From positions 16,831,501 through 16,895,500 of the forward strand of contig JAEOAD010000034.1 in the NCBI GenBank assembly GCA_036365145.1: DNA of 64,000 nt, in the 5' to 3' direction. Under the pieces are notes generated by a model. That model was not told the DNA's origin. It did not search any database and was given only the letters and a program-made list of their open reading frames with translations. Shown piece by piece: positions 1-12,051 of the stretch. The stretch's first letter is position 1. Each line of letters begins with the position of its first letter. A program made the translations under genes and the position numbers. Origin of the DNA: Orientallactaga sibirica (taxonomy: Eukaryota; Chordata; Mammalia; Rodentia; Dipodidae).

Positions 1-325
1 GCACCAAAGCAGAAATCCTGAAGCTGCTGAGAGCTCAATCTCTAATGTAGACTTAAAGCACACCTATGAAGGATCGGGGAATTTATCAGAAATGGGGACA
101 GAAAGAATGTAAGAGACACAGAGTGGGGAGGGACTATCTAGAGGCATCCCCGCCCACAATGACTGACTGCTATTCTCATAACTCTTAACCCACAAGTCTG
201 TGGTGAATACTAGCAATCCCATTAAGGAGTGTCCTCAGTGGAGTAGAGGCAAGGAGGAGGGAAATGATGGTACTTACATATGTGTCCATACAGTTTCTAC
301 TTAATAAAATATTAAAAAGCATATA
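1..325 (+). repeat. L1 3'-UTR end fragment, sense
   Basis: Non-coding 3' terminal part of a LINE-1, cut by the window edge. It shares landmarks with the copy at 33855-35105: a 'caaagcagaaatcc' phrase, a 'gactgactgctattc' block, a 'gagggaaatgatggtac' block and a terminal 'aataaaatattaaaaa' A-rich tail. Seen: matching order of blocks. Inferred: L1 identity, because the antisense form of this 3'UTR continues into recognisable ORF2 at 56-59 kb. Confidence 0.75.
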
Positions 326-330
326 ATTGT

Positions 331-501
331 AACTGTAAATATGTGTATGATATTCAGAATTGTATTGTTTGAATAACAAGGTCTCAAATATGCATATGTA
401 TGCCATATAGTTTTAATTTTGTAATGAACCAGGCTGATGGTACTCATTTTTAATAAGTAGAATTATCTTATTTTTATTATCTTAAATCTGTGAATTTTAT
501 A

Positions 502-541
<40 letters not shown>

Positions 542-677
542 ATCATAAATATTCTTTCTAATATGTGTATATATGTATATAATCACATATACTACAATAC
601 ATATTTACCTGTGAGATACTAGAAATTATTTTTTCCTTTTAAATATATATTTATTATATAATAATAATAAAACAATA

Positions 678-689
<12 letters not shown>
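331..689. repeat. AT-rich stretch with two (TA)n microsatellites
   Basis: Pure TA/AT runs lie at about 507-536 and 682-711, separated by A+T-rich DNA with no coding signal. The second run directly abuts the 3' end of the antisense L1 that follows, so it may have grown from that element's A-rich tail. Confidence 0.85.
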
Positions 690-713
<24 letters not shown>

Positions 714-2360
714 TATATATGCCATGATGGTACCATTGTTAGCCTTCTCCCTGTCCTCCCCATGGGTAATGTGAGTCTTGCCTTATGGGCGTAGCCATCA
801 CTTATGTGGGAGAGGCAATAACTGTGTGTATAATGACTCAACTCATGGCTCCAACAATCTTTCCACCTCCTCTTCCGTGAATTTCCTTGAGCCATGTTGG
901 GTTCATTTTAGGTCTATTTCTGTGACGAGGTTTTGTGAATCTCTGTGTCTCTGGATATCTGATTTGTTAAGGGATGAGTGTTATTTGTGTCTATCTCCTT
1001 CGCCCTTGTGCTGGTACCAGGTTCACCAATAAAGCAGCACTCTTGCTCTTTTCCCCTATGACTCTATGGCTTCAGCTAGTGCTCTGGTGAGGTGCGATGG
1101 GCTAATTCCTCATTCCTCAGGATATGTGTCCATCTGAAAGAGAGAAGCAGATTCTCCAGTGGAGAGTGAGGTTAGTGCAAGATACATGGATAACCATTAT
1201 TATTTTAGAGAGAATTTAATAGGTGTATTCCCTCTTGTATCCCATTATTGGTGGGAGCTTAATATTGGAGAGGGGGCTCATTTTTGGAAATGGTTCTGAC
1301 TTGTTTCCTATTTCCAGGTATAGGTTCCATTCCACTGAGCAGATCCGTTAGCCAGATCTATAGTAGTTGGTTACCCACCATGGCTGTGTGCCACTATTGC
1401 ACTTCTGTGAGCATTACTTCAGGTTATTTGCTGCTGAGTGCTTAGACCACTAGTTACTTAGACAGATGTTGGCTGTTACCCCCCCCCAGTCACTTATGTA
1501 GCATCTTTTGGCACTATATAAGCTAACATTCTGGGGACTGACTCTCTTCCAGATTCCAGGCAGGTCTCTCCATGTTCCATCCAAACAGCATATGGTGTCT
1601 TCAGCAGCAGTTCTTACTATTAACCTTTGGTGGGTCATCAAGTATATACTGATAGAAATCTGTTTTCTGGGCTGGAAAGATGGCTTAGCGGCTAAGGCGC
1701 CTGCCTGCTAAGCTTAAGAATGCTAGTTCCCATGTCCAGCAGTTCCAATCTCCAGGTCCCACGTTTAGCCAGATGCAAAGTGAGGCAAGGGCACAATGCC
1801 ACACTTGCCCACAAGGGTGCTCACGCATCTAGATTTCGTTCACAGCAGCTGAGAGACTGCTGGCGTGCCCATCTCTGTCTCCCTCTCCCTCTCTATCTCT
1901 CTCTGTCTCTCTCTCCAAAAATAAATTTTAAAAAATTTTTAAAAATTAAAAAAAAAAGAAATCTGTATTCTTTTGGGAAACCTTGTGGTACCATAAAATC
2001 CTACATCCTGAAAGACATACTAAAAGGTCAAACCTGCATCAGGTACTTGGAGAGAACACCTGAATCACAGGGGCCTGGAGAGGGTATGATGAATACTAAC
2101 TTCAATCTTCTCCTGTTTCTCTATCACTCCCTCTTTTCTCTCATTGTCTTTCATATTAGCTATACTTTTTCTTCCTTCTTTTCCCTTGGCACTGACCTGT
2201 AACTCCCAATAACAGCATGTGGTTAACATCCACAATGAGCTGTTGATCAGTGAGACTTACAAGGTTTCCCAAAAGAAGACAGATTTCTGTCAGAGTACTT
2301 GATCACCCTCCAAAGGTTTTTTTTTTTTTTTTTAAACATATAATGCTGCACATTTAATGC
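690..2360 (-). mobile_element. L1 3'-UTR fragment with internal inversion
   Basis: From 690 to about 1987 (excluding a nested SINE) the sequence is L1 3'UTR in antisense: it is the reverse complement of blocks seen in sense at 30691-31152 and 33855-34350. From about 1988 to 2360 the orientation flips: the 'ggtaccataaaatcc' block and the 'taacatccacaatgagct' block are in sense, opposite to the antisense copies at 24700-24960. A short part of the UTR occurs twice in opposite orientation (about 1612-1987 around the SINE, and 2255-2316). This is the arrangement expected from twin priming during L1 insertion. It carries no ORF2. A T18 run lies near 2320. Confidence 0.7.
1671..1951 (+). mobile_element. 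DIP-type tRNA SINE, long subfamily
   Basis: Non-autonomous pol III-type retroposon, mobilised in trans by L1. The head 'gctggaaagatggcttagcgg' is an A-box-like start. It has the long-form middle (a GCAAAGTGAGGCAAGGGCAC-type insert), a CT-rich tract and an A-rich end. It lies inside the antisense L1 3'UTR. 'agaaatctgt' occurs on both sides (about 1658 and 1958), a target-site duplication, so it inserted after the L1. Confidence 0.9.
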
Positions 2361-3029
2361 ATGATGTGCCCAATTTAATGGACATGTTCATATACTAGTG
2401 AAGCTGTCAGCATAGCTGAGGTTGTAAACATGTCAGCCCACTTTTCTGAGTGTGAGTGGTAACATCTGACACCTAATTTCTTAACATGTTAGTGAAGAGT
2501 ATGGTTTTTTAAAATGAATATTTTAATTTATTTTAATATATAAAGTAGTATATATGTTATTACAAATTGTTCTTATTTGTTTCCTTGCTCTCTCTTCTTT
2601 CCCCTTTCCTCTGTTGCTGGTTCTTTTCCTTCCCCTGGATAATATCAACTGGTGCTTACTCACATTGGAAAAGCTAAACTTTAAACTCACTGAGCAAATC
2701 CTTTATCTTTCTCCCTGATTTCTAGCACCCTCTTCTTATCTTAGCTTTCATAAATTTTATTATTTCATGTAATTCATTTAAGTGGAATGAAATTGTGCTT
2801 GCTCTCTGATTCCTAGTTCAATTCACTTACCATGATGACGCAGTTGATTACCGTGCAAAACTGTTCAGTTTCATGGACTGGTATTGGATATCCAGCAACA
2901 TCATGCCAAGGGCTAGTAATGTGGAGTCACTGCTGATCCTGACTTAACTTCATCTTTCTACTCCATAAAATCATTACTATTTTTATTGAGTCAAGTATTT
3001 TATTTATTTATTTACATATTTATTTATTT
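2361..3029. other. Unassigned AT-rich sequence
   Basis: No coding frame or RNA gene is visible. A pyrimidine-rich part near 2585-2640 resembles the 3' regions of older L1s in antisense, but I could not align it convincingly to any copy in the window. Confidence 0.4.
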
Positions 3030-3300
3030 TTTATTAACAACTTCCTTAATTGTAGACAATATCCCTAATTTTTAACCATCATACCAAGAAATGTGTTTAT
3101 GGGATAGTCACAATTAATGTCATTATACATAGTTCTGATTTGTCCCCTTATCCCCTTCCCTTCCCAAACCATCCTGTCTCTTGCTGACTCTCTTTTTCAC
3201 TTCCACAATTAGCCTCCCTTTCTGCCTTCATGTTTTTATATCTTCATTGCTATGTATAAGGTCATGGTAAATGTCTTTAAATACAACATAATATTGGAAT
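3030..3300 (-). repeat. Probable old L1 3'-UTR fragment, antisense
   Basis: It starts with a 'ttttattaacaacttcc..ttgtagacaatatccc' pattern matching the beginning of the antisense L1 3'UTR at about 16905, followed by a similar C/T-rich block. Divergence is high, so subfamily and limits are uncertain. Confidence 0.5.
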
Positions 3301-3679
3301 CCAGGACTACAAAATCTTCTTGACATATTCCGAAATTTAAAATTCCTGGTACCAAAAGGGAGTGATTATCAAAAAAATATTTTTTGATACTTTCATATAT
3401 GTATATAATGAATTTTATTCTTACTCTCTACACTTACTCTCATTCCATTCCAAATCCCAATAAATACTTCTTTTTCCCAATTATTCTACCACATCTTGTT
3501 TCAATGCATTGCTTTACCCCCTGTTTAATTTGGCATCTTGCATGATAATGGATGAGAAATTATTTACTGAAAAATGGGAAGCTTACTAGTGGCTACATCT
3601 GAAAACCATTTCTGAGCCACCATAAGCTGTAACTTGCTTGGAAGGTTTGGGATTTTATGAATCCTTTCTTCATAACTAT

Positions 3680-3865
3680 GAAAGTTAAGAACCAACTGAT
3701 GGCTGCCCTCAGAATGCATGACCCACAATCCCCATGGAGTCGTCCTGGATTACCAATGAAGAGGGCCCCTTCTGAAAAGTGCAAGGATGAGGGAAATGAT
3801 GGTACAACATGTGGTGTTTACATACTAAGTATGTCCATAACTAATAAAAATAAATTTTAAAAACT
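3680..3865 (+). repeat. L1 3'-end fragment, sense
   Basis: Short terminal L1 piece. It has a 'cccacaatccccatgg' block, a 'gaagagggccccttctg' block, a 'gagggaaatgatggtac' block, then 'tatgtccataactaataaaaa' and an A-rich end, in the same order as the fragment ending at 325 and the copy ending near 35105. 3301-3679 upstream holds nothing I can assign. Confidence 0.75.
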
Positions 3866-3917
3866 CTTACCAGCTACATACATGAGAAACTCTTTATAGC
3901 TCATTATAAAAGATCCA

Positions 3918-4112
3918 TGGGCAGGAGAGATGGCTTAGCGGTTAAGGTGCATGCCTGTGAAGCCTAAGGACCCAGGTTCAATTCTCCAGGTCCCACATAA
4001 GCCAAATGCAGAGGTGGCACATGTATCTGGAGTTTATTTGCAGTTGCGAGAGGTCCTGGTGTGCCCATTCTCTCTCTCTTTCTTTAAAAATAAATAAATA
4101 AATAAAAATAAA
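3918..4112 (+). mobile_element. DIP-type tRNA SINE, short subfamily
   Basis: Complete-looking copy: head 'gcaggagagatggcttagcgg', B-box-like 'ggttcaattctcc', a 'gccaaatgcagaggtggcac' middle, a CT tract and an AAATAAATAAATAAATAAA tail. A 'aaagatc' motif occurs on both sides (about 3910 and 4123) as a possible target duplication. Confidence 0.9.
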
Positions 4113-5444
4113 GGCTTTAATGAAAGATCTAGATTAAACACTCAGTCCTTAGGACCTTGATGCAAAGATATTCAATAAAATTGTCTCGCAACAATAAATG
4201 GTCTTTTTTGCCTATACTGATTAGACCTATGTATAACTAACTTTTTATGATATGGAGAAGAAATTTATTATTTACTTACTTGGGGTTCAATTTACAATAA
4301 ATATTACTTTAAACATTTTTATCATATATGTAAGAGTCTCCCTTAGCCCACGAATCACACATAAACTTTTGCATGTATGAAAGGCTATAGTTTGTATCAT
4401 GCTTTCATTTGCATAGTTTCATTTAATGTCAACACGTCTTTAATATGTGTTTTTATTTCCCTGCTTTTCTATTGGATTCTATCATTTAATAAATCTAGAA
4501 TAGCTGATTTGTTAGAATAATATAAAAAAACTCTCAAAATGTGATTTACATTTGAAAAAGGAGGGGAGGAAGGAAAGTCAGTGCAAATGTTTAAAAATCT
4601 CCTTCATAGTTGTAAAAAATGACTTCCTCTCCTCCTCAACAATTTCCAACAAAAGCTCAATTTGGTATATCTCCTTCAAATGAGTGTCCCTTTAATTTTA
4701 TGGGACTTTAACTTGCTTTTTTTTCTGATATTCCACTGAAAGAGAAAGACAGACAATGAGAATGCACTTAGCTGAAATGCTTCCTTTTCATCTTCCCTCC
4801 CACCTCCTCTCAGAACTACATATCCATCCCAGGCTTGTCATTCTTTCTTAAAAGGAAATTGCATGATTTCAGTGAGTACTGGAAGTTCTTCTGTTGGAAA
4901 ATGTATACAGTAAAACAGTTCTTGGATTTAAAAGATTCACTTATAGTACATAGAGTTAAAAGATGCAGAAAAGGAAGAAGGAAGAAGAAAAAGAGGAATT
5001 ATGAAAGGAAAGAAGGAATGAAAATGTAGATGAGAAGTTAGCACCTTAAATAAGTAACATATATAAATATAAATATCAGCTAACTTGTCAACTTATGTCC
5101 AGTGTAGTAGTAACCAAACATTAATGTTACTTAAAGATATCATTGGAATATTTCCTCAAGGACATTTATTGTCAGTGAGTTATTTGGGCTAAAGTTGAGG
5201 AACATAACAGAGCAGAAATCTTGCTGGTGTTTGGCATTGTAGAGATAAAAGGTCAGTAATGACAATAATGATGACTTTCTACTTTGTATGAAATATACCA
5301 CAGTATTGGAAAACCCCGTACATAAACAAATATAATTTAGAACTCACAAAGTTCTCTACAGCAGGGCAAGACTGTTATTTCTCAGCCATCCCCCAAATAA
5401 CCAAACCCTGAAGAATTACTCTAAACCACAAATGACTTGGATGG
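4113..5444. other. Unassigned unique sequence
   Basis: A+T-rich DNA without long frames. A purine-rich patch at 4967-5028 (A/G repeats) gives a lysine- and arginine-rich translation that is low-complexity, not a gene. No repeat family recognised. Confidence 0.5.
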
Positions 5445-5793
5445 TGTGGTGGTTTGATTCAGGTGTCCTCCATAAACTTAGGGGTTCTGAATGCTAGGTT
5501 CCCAGCTGATGGAGATTTGGGGTTTAACGCCTCCTGGAGGCAGTGTATTGTTGGGAGTAGGCCTATGGGTATTATAGCCAGTGACCCCTTGCCAGTGTTT
5601 GGCACACTCTTCTGTTCCTGTTGTCCACCTTAGGTTGTCCAGGAGGTGATGTCCACTCTGTACTCATGCCATCAATTTCCCTGCCATCACAGAGCTTCCC
5701 TTCAAGCCTGTAAGCCAAAATTATCCCTTTTTTTTCTCAAAAGCTACTATTGATCAGGTGATTTTTGCCAGCAATGCAAACCTGATTGAAACA
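5445..5793 (+). mobile_element. Solo LTR, ERVL-MaLR type
   Basis: A 349-bp unit beginning TGTGGTGGTTTGATTC and ending GAAACA, i.e. TG...CA. The opening resembles the start of mammalian MaLR LTRs (a TGTGGTTTGA-TGTCCCC pattern). It is flanked by 'gatgg' (5440-5444) and 'gatga' (5794-5798), a near-perfect 5-bp target duplication as retroviral integration leaves. An 'aagccaaaattatccc' segment lies where the poly(A)-signal region is expected. No internal coding region, so a recombined solo LTR. Confidence 0.6.
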
Positions 5794-6889
5794 GATGATT
5801 TGTATTTTGTTAATCAACACACATTTTTTTCTTCCCTGAAACACCATTAAAAAAATCCAACAACTAAAGGAGTCTACTTATATATGCATCAGGTTTCCCT
5901 GAACTCTTCCCCGCGATATGATCACTGTTGAATCAGTGAAATGTGCCCCAAGATGTTTAGACAGCAGTTGGACTAATAGAGACCAGCACATGTCCTACCT
6001 ATTTTGAAAATATAGAACAAAGTTTGACAAACTATAGGTTAGGTTGAGAAACTAACCTTAAGAAAAAATCTAGAACAATAAGTTGTTGGGAAGATGGGGA
6101 TGTCCCTGGGAGACCTGGGATGACATATTCATCTTCTAACCCTTTTGGGGGTTTGGCTTTATAATCTTTAAAGGGATCATGATAGTTTCACTACATAAAA
6201 TTTCTGGGGGTGTTACACATGCCCAGAAGGGATGACATCTGCTCATATTTCCCAGAATCTTCTTCAAACTCTTGTAATTATTTATTTGAAGTTTGTTGGA
6301 AAAAAAAAAAACAACTTTGTGAGAATCTAGTACACAACTTGCCAAATTAATTGCTACCTCCATATACAATTTTGGAAGTTGCCTCCATATTAAAATAACC
6401 TCATTTTCTCCAACATTAAGTTTACTAGACCAGAAAAACTTAGTAGATAAAATGTGTCTGGTACATAGTAAGACATTTGTCAAATGTCTTCCCTTATATC
6501 CATGTGGAAAAGGCTAGTATAATTAGAAGAATTAGGGTCTGGTTGAATAATTTTATCCAAATGAATTCCTACAAACATAGAGTGGAATTTCTACTTGGGT
6601 TCCCTGAGAGGTAGCAGGGAGTAAATTTATCTTTCTTTTCAATTTTCAATTATCTTTTCAATTTAGCATCAATTGGTAATTTTTTAAAAATATTTCTTTT
6701 GCTTTTCTTTCTCTGCTTGAGGAAGAGATACAACAAAAAACACACCCTTTCATTAGAGAAATACCTGTCCCATCAGTTCTAGTGCCTCTGGGGGCATCTG
6801 GACATTTGGAGGAACTCCTCATCTGGGTCTAGGATTAGAGGAGGCCCTACACTGTATTTGAAAGCCAGTACTACATTACCAGTGATCTT
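5794..6889. other. Unassigned unique sequence
   Basis: No gene or repeat recognised. Frames on either strand are short and lack family motifs. An A-rich run lies near 6300. Confidence 0.5.
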
Positions 6890-7040
6890 TATAATCTAGG
6901 AACGTTAGGCATTATTCTCCTACAGCTTGCAGAGGAAAAAGAAATGAGGAGCAGAGAGTTCTTTTCATTTACTCAAGGTCATCCATTTAAAATTTCTGAA
7001 CGCAAATTCATATCCTGTGACATTTTGTTTTTCCAGCTCT
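6890..7040 (-). repeat. MIR SINE fragment, antisense
   Basis: Ancient tRNA-derived SINE. The order 'ggcattattctcctacagcttgcagaggaaaaagaaatgagga..tactcaaggtcatcca' is the reverse of the MIR core and 3' part (counterpart of 'cctcagtttcctcatctg'). Strongly diverged. Confidence 0.65.
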
Positions 7041-7044
7041 TCAC

Positions 7045-7849
7045 CCAGGGTCAGTGTTTCCATTAGGCACAATAGGCACACAGGCACTTTTAGGGGACCA
7101 CAAAATGTTTTGATTTTCATTTCTTTTCAATAAGAAAAGAAAATATACTGAATGTTTGATAATGAACATAATGTGGATTGTGTCCATATTTAGATCAATG
7201 TAGCCATAAAATATATGCAAATATCTTTATGGGGGAGGACGATCTCTTTGGCAAAGTACCTACAACAAAGAAAAGAAAATGGAGCCCTCCTTTTTGCCAA
7301 CCTGGCTTCCTTGCATCTTGCCAGACAGAAGAGGAAAAATGCATTTGGGGGAGTGTGTGAGCAACTGCAGAAAAATTGGAACAGAGGAAAAATGTATAGA
7401 GACAGATTAATGAAGAGTAAAATGAATGCTGTGTAAAGAGAAGGGGTTCAATAGCAAGGCAATGCCTCGTGTCCTCTCTGCTTGATATTTCTCTTACAGC
7501 TTAGCTTTGAAAATAATCAGGAAATCAAGTCAATGATCTCTCTTTTAAAACCCCAGTGCAGCCTAAAAGTATCACCAGTACCAACCACTGATATTTATTT
7601 TATATTCTTTGGCATCCAAAGAACCTTTGTCCTTACTCATGCTCTAGCCTTTCACTGATGACTCACCACCTGGACTGTATCTGTCTGATATCGATGCAGT
7701 TTTAATGTGTGGTATACTGATGTATCTTATGAAGGAAAAGGGCCACAGTTTCAGAAGCTGCTTAGTCATCGCTTTCTTGGGCTGTTGGAGTCTCAGACTG
7801 ATCATCATGGAATTGGAACGCATGGCAGGTGTTTGGTAGGTGGTGGCTA
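7045..7849. other. Unassigned unique sequence
   Basis: Overlapping short frames at 7178-7436 have no recognisable domain, signal peptide or splice context. I regard this as non-coding unique DNA. Confidence 0.5.
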
Positions 7850-7960
7850 CTGTCTTAATTTGCAGGTATACCTCTTTTACAGATGAGAAAATAAGTTTAG
7901 ATAATAAACAAATTGCTAAAGGTCACAGTCACAGAAGCCAAGTGTAAATTTGGCAAAGCG
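7850..7960 (-). repeat. MIR SINE fragment, antisense
   Basis: A 'cctcttttacagatgagaaaat' block followed by 'ttgctaaaggtcacagtcacagaagccaagtg' is the typical antisense MIR signature: ttttacagatgagaaa, then an aaggtcac..cag block. Confidence 0.75.
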
Positions 7961-8388
7961 TCACAAAAATGGGAGAGACTTCTGTAAAGATGAGACCATC
8001 AGCAAGTGGAACAGATTTCAGGCTACTGGAAAGTAAAGGACTAAATGAATTCAAGAGAAAATTCTGACACCTCCCACTTCCATCCTATCTCTGCTACTAT
8101 TTTCCAGTGGTCTAGAGTCCACCTGATTTACCTAGCATGTATTATAGAGATCAAAACTTCAGTTCTTATTACACTGAAAATTTTTCAAAATACCACAGGA
8201 TTGTTCTCATGAAATGCAAGCATCTCTCCTTTATAATTTCCAGATAAAAATATCCAGTCAGATAGGAATAACACTTAAACCACAGGAGACTTTAGATACA
8301 TATAAGATTGTATAATTATTATAATTAATAAAAAAGAATACTTAGCTTTGAATGGTCTGTGGTGTTATATAGCTTTCAAAAATCTTTT

Positions 8389-8389
<1 letters not shown>

Positions 8390-8425
<36 letters not shown>

Positions 8426-8557
8426 GAGAGAGAATATGAACTCCAGATGCATGTACCACTTTGTACATCTGTCTTTATGGAGGTACTGGGGAATAGAACC
8501 TGGCCTTCTGTCTTTGCAAGCAAGTGCCTTTAGCCACTGAGCCATATCTCCAGTTCC
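8390..8557 (-). mobile_element. DIP-type tRNA SINE, antisense, with (TA)n tail
   Basis: Reverse-oriented copy ending 'gccactgagccatatctccag' (complement of the A-box head). It lacks about 30 bp between the CT tract and the central 'actccagatgcatg' block. A (TA)15-type microsatellite at 8391-8420 takes the place of the A-rich tail. Confidence 0.85.
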
Positions 8558-8624
8558 AAAATAATTTTAAAAGCAATTTCATCCAATATTGATATCAATG
8601 TGGGAAAAAAGGTAGAATAGTTAA

Positions 8625-8725
8625 TATTGTCTCCAATTTATAGATTAAAAAATGAGGGATAAAAAATTAAATTGATTTCCTAATATCACAATCTGTGAGC
8701 TGAACCTCATATCCCAGATTTTAAC
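8625..8725 (-). repeat. MIR SINE fragment, antisense
   Basis: 'ttgtctccaatttatagattaaaaaatgaggga..ttcctaatatcacaatctgtgagctgaacc' follows the antisense MIR order (tttacagatgaggaaa, then a tcacacagctagtgagt-like block). Diverged. Confidence 0.65.
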
Positions 8726-10449
8726 ATTTATGTCCTTTGATTCAATTTGTTAAATTTCCAAATATTTCTACGGTCATTTACTAGAATGACAAAGTAAAAA
8801 TGGGCACCTGCATGCATCCTGTCTGAAAGAATACAAGTAACTTTGGACTCAAAGTTTAAATGGATTCAGTCAATGTTAAATAGCAGCTTTATGCAAAACA
8901 ATTTTTATCACTCTGCTGGAAGAAATGAAAACAAAAACTTTGAAATTTAGGGATTTATAGTTTCATAGAGGAGGTAAATCTATTGACAGCTCATCATCAG
9001 GGAAAACATGCTGAGGTCAGGGTGCTGAAAATTGGAAACGTGGGAGTAACAAGAGAGAACACAATTACTCTAGCTGGGATGTTACTGGAAGCTTATTAGA
9101 GAAAGATATTGTTAGGGCTTGGGATAAAAAAAAATGTTAATTGTCAGAGAAAGAAGACAGAGAATAGATTCAAAGAATCATGGGGATATTCATGCCATTA
9201 TTAAGTATACTTGTAAATTATCAAAGGTTATAATAGTCATTTTATGCAGTGATCAAGTAATCACAAATTTGAGCTGTTGCTCTCAGATTTTAGTTCCTGG
9301 AAGCAATAGAAACAGCTTTATTTTCAATTTGATATTTTTCCATTGACTTTAGTCAGCTCATGAAGAGTCTGATCCATCTTTATTTGTATGTATAGTCTAC
9401 TCTGTCCTTATTTTTTACTAATCTATTAAAATTTCCAATTCCTTTTCTACTATTTCTCAGTAGAGCAACAGTGACTAATACATTTTACTCAGATACTATC
9501 TAGTTCCAAGTTTAAGGCATATGTTCACACCAGGGAAGGAATCTGTACCTTATTTCTGCTTGCTCCCACAGAGCAAATGGCCTCTTTATAGGGTTACAAT
9601 TGACAATACAAATACATTGTGTCTGCTATTCAGAGTCTTTATAACTAAGAACCACTAGGTGGTTTAAAAAATATCCATCATGTGTTAAAATGCTTAATCA
9701 CTTGATGTGTCTTGTGGGTACAGAACACTGGACAAGGATAAACATAAGAAGAATTGGGTCCTTATCTGAGTTCTCCAGTGTGGTCAGGTTTCTAGCATCT
9801 ATCAGTAAGTAAAATAATAATCATGAACCAAAGTCCTTTCACTTTCACATTCTTTGTTAATTATCTAAAAGAAGGATTCCAAGGGCATCCAATATGAAAA
9901 TTTGGTTACATTTCAGATATCCTTGACAGGCTCAGAATAAATGGCCAATCTTTTCAAAAGAAAAATTGCTTTACCCTTTTGTCCTATTGACCCACTGGGG
10001 AAAAGTATTCAGGGACAGAGACAAAGAAATCTGTCTTTGAAGTATTTTGTCCTGATCAAAGTCCAAAAATTCATTTGTGTCTCTGATCTGTGTTTGGAGC
10101 TAGTTTTGTCCCTTGCTAACTCATTTGCTCCTTGTTTCTGCCTTATGAATTAGGTATTTGTGACATCATGTCTTCTAGACCTTGACATCAGACAGTCTTT
10201 GAAACACAGGGTTTTATCCAACATTTGTTACTTATTTGCTACTCAGTCTTGGCAGAATTAAGTTGCTTCTTAATTTTTTTAATCAATGACATGGATCCGG
10301 TAATATTTGTTTGAAAGTTGCATAGATTGAATAGTAAGATATATTACTGATCTAGACTAGTACCACACCCCCCAATAAAAAAAAAAAAAAGGCCCAGTAA
10401 AATTACAGGTTCTCCTTTTGGTTTTGGAGCCAGTCTGTAAAACCACTAC
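8726..10449. other. Unassigned unique sequence
   Basis: Unique AT-rich DNA. Short frames at 9134-9346 and 9941-10153 show no family motifs. An A-run follows a C-run near 10367-10392. Confidence 0.5.
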
Positions 10450-10620
10450 CAGAGGCAGACTCAAAATATGGTCTTGGCATTTACATGTAGCCTCCCTACC
10501 TGGGATTCTCTGCTACAGGGTGATTTCTCTTTTTAATAGGCCTGCTGTGAGTGTGAATGAGATAACTCACATATCACACTGTACATGTCTGTATGTTTGG
10601 TAAATATTGATGCTTCAGTC
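10450..10620 (+). repeat. Possible MIR 3' fragment, sense
   Basis: A 'gtgtgaatgagataactcac' block followed by 'gtttggtaaatattgatg' resembles the 3' end of MIR (atgagataatgcatg... ggtgctcaataaatg). The 5' half is not recognisable, so the call is tentative. Confidence 0.4.
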
Positions 10621-11331
10621 ATTAATTCATTTGAAGCTTCCATCATCAATAATCCTGACCTATAAGATGCACTGGGATTCTACGAGACTGTAAACACGAG
10701 ACAAGAGTTGATGCAAAAGGAAAAACAGGGAAATGTGCTATGAAACTGGACAAAAGGCTATGGTAAGGAAAGAATACAAAAGGAGAGAAAGAGGGTGAAA
10801 GGAGAGAAGTGAAACAAAAAGCATTTTTGTAAATACAACATAATACAACATAATTCTTTGTATACAAATAGAATTAAGTAACATTAAAAAAGATATTAAG
10901 TTAGCACTAATCAGGAGCTAAGTTCTCTGGTATGCTGGGTACGTAACAATTTTATTTCATTCAGTAGCTTCATTGGTATATATTTTTTTTACTCTACAGA
11001 CCAAAAACATAAAAAGTATAGATGTTTCTAATCCAACAATCTATAGTGTACACAAGAACTATGAAATGTAAGAGGTACTTCTCTAACTTGGCTAAGAGGG
11101 TTGTATGGTCCAAGGTGGTTTTTCAAGGAGATGATTAATGTGTTCAGTCAGGAATGATTGGCAGTCACCATTTGCTCAAAATGGGATAAGAACATGTGTG
11201 TTTCTAGAAATTGCATGTCACAAACTCATTTTGTGTTCCATTAGAAATACTTGGGAAGCTTGAAAAGCCTCTTCCCACTTCACTGAGAACACGAGCCCTA
11301 GGGGAGGGACACAAACTTTAGTATTTTAAAG
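10621..11331. other. Unassigned unique sequence
   Basis: No coding or repeat signature beyond A-rich patches and a short 'tacaacataatacaacataa' near-tandem at about 10830-10856. Confidence 0.5.
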
Positions 11332-11339
11332 GCTCTCCA

Positions 11340-11561
11340 TGGGCTGTGGTTAAGTTGCTTGCTAGCAAAGCCTGATGGTCTGGGTTTGATTCCCCATTAC
11401 CTATGTAAAGCCAGATACACAAAGCGGCACATGCATCTGTAGCTCATTTGCAGCAGCATGAGGCCCTGATGTGCCATTATTTCTCTCTCTCTCTCTTTCT
11501 CTACCTGTTTGTCAATAAATAAACAAATAAGTAAATAAATAAAAAAAATATTTCTTATAAA
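11340..11561 (+). mobile_element. DIP-type tRNA SINE, short subfamily
   Basis: 5'-shortened head ('gggctgtggttaagttgcttgc'), then the standard middle ('agccagatacacaaagcggcac', 'ctcatttgcagcagcatgaggccc'), a CT tract and an AAATAAATAAA tail. The 8-bp duplication 'gctctcca' at 11332-11339 and 11562-11569 marks a retroposition target site. Confidence 0.9.
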
Positions 11562-11784
11562 GCTCTCCAGGCAATTTCAACAATTTCAACAACTGACAAA
11601 GCAGAAAAATCACCATACAGTATGGTGGTATGATGACATATGTAGGAGGGGATAGGAACTTCCTGTGTCCTGAAATGAGCAGAGTCAAGAAGGATGGACA
11701 TAAGATATCTTCAGATAATGTAAAATCAGTCTCATTCTGGAGAAGGCTTTCCAGATATTTCTCAGGGACACACAGAATTTAGAA

Positions 11785-12020
11785 GCTCCATCACTAGTTT
11801 CAGGCTACCCTTGATTATACAGCAAGGACTTGTCTTCAAAAAACTGAAATTACTATGTAAATAACTAAAAATAAGTAAAATAATGAGAATATGACACCTG
11901 GCATCAAACTCTGGCCTCTACAAGAACATACATACATGTACACATGTACTGGCACAAAAACACCAATATGTATGCACACACGACACATACTACACACATA
12001 TACACTTAAATAAAATAAAA
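11785..12020 (+). repeat. Old B4/RSINE-like composite SINE
   Basis: A B1-derived tail ('caggctacccttgattatacagcaaggacttgtcttcaaaaaac') is followed by a 'ctctggcctctacaagaacatacatacatg' segment and a CA-rich end, as in rodent SINEs that fuse an ID/tRNA part with B1. The 5' part is not clear. Confidence 0.5.
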
Positions 12021-12051
12021 CGAAATAAACAGTTAAGTTTGTAAAACACTT

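Noticed and set aside
1720..2202. 160-codon open frame, the longest in the window
   Set aside because: It is a translation of a DIP SINE read through into inverted L1 3'UTR; similar peptides arise from other DIP copies (27901, 53987).
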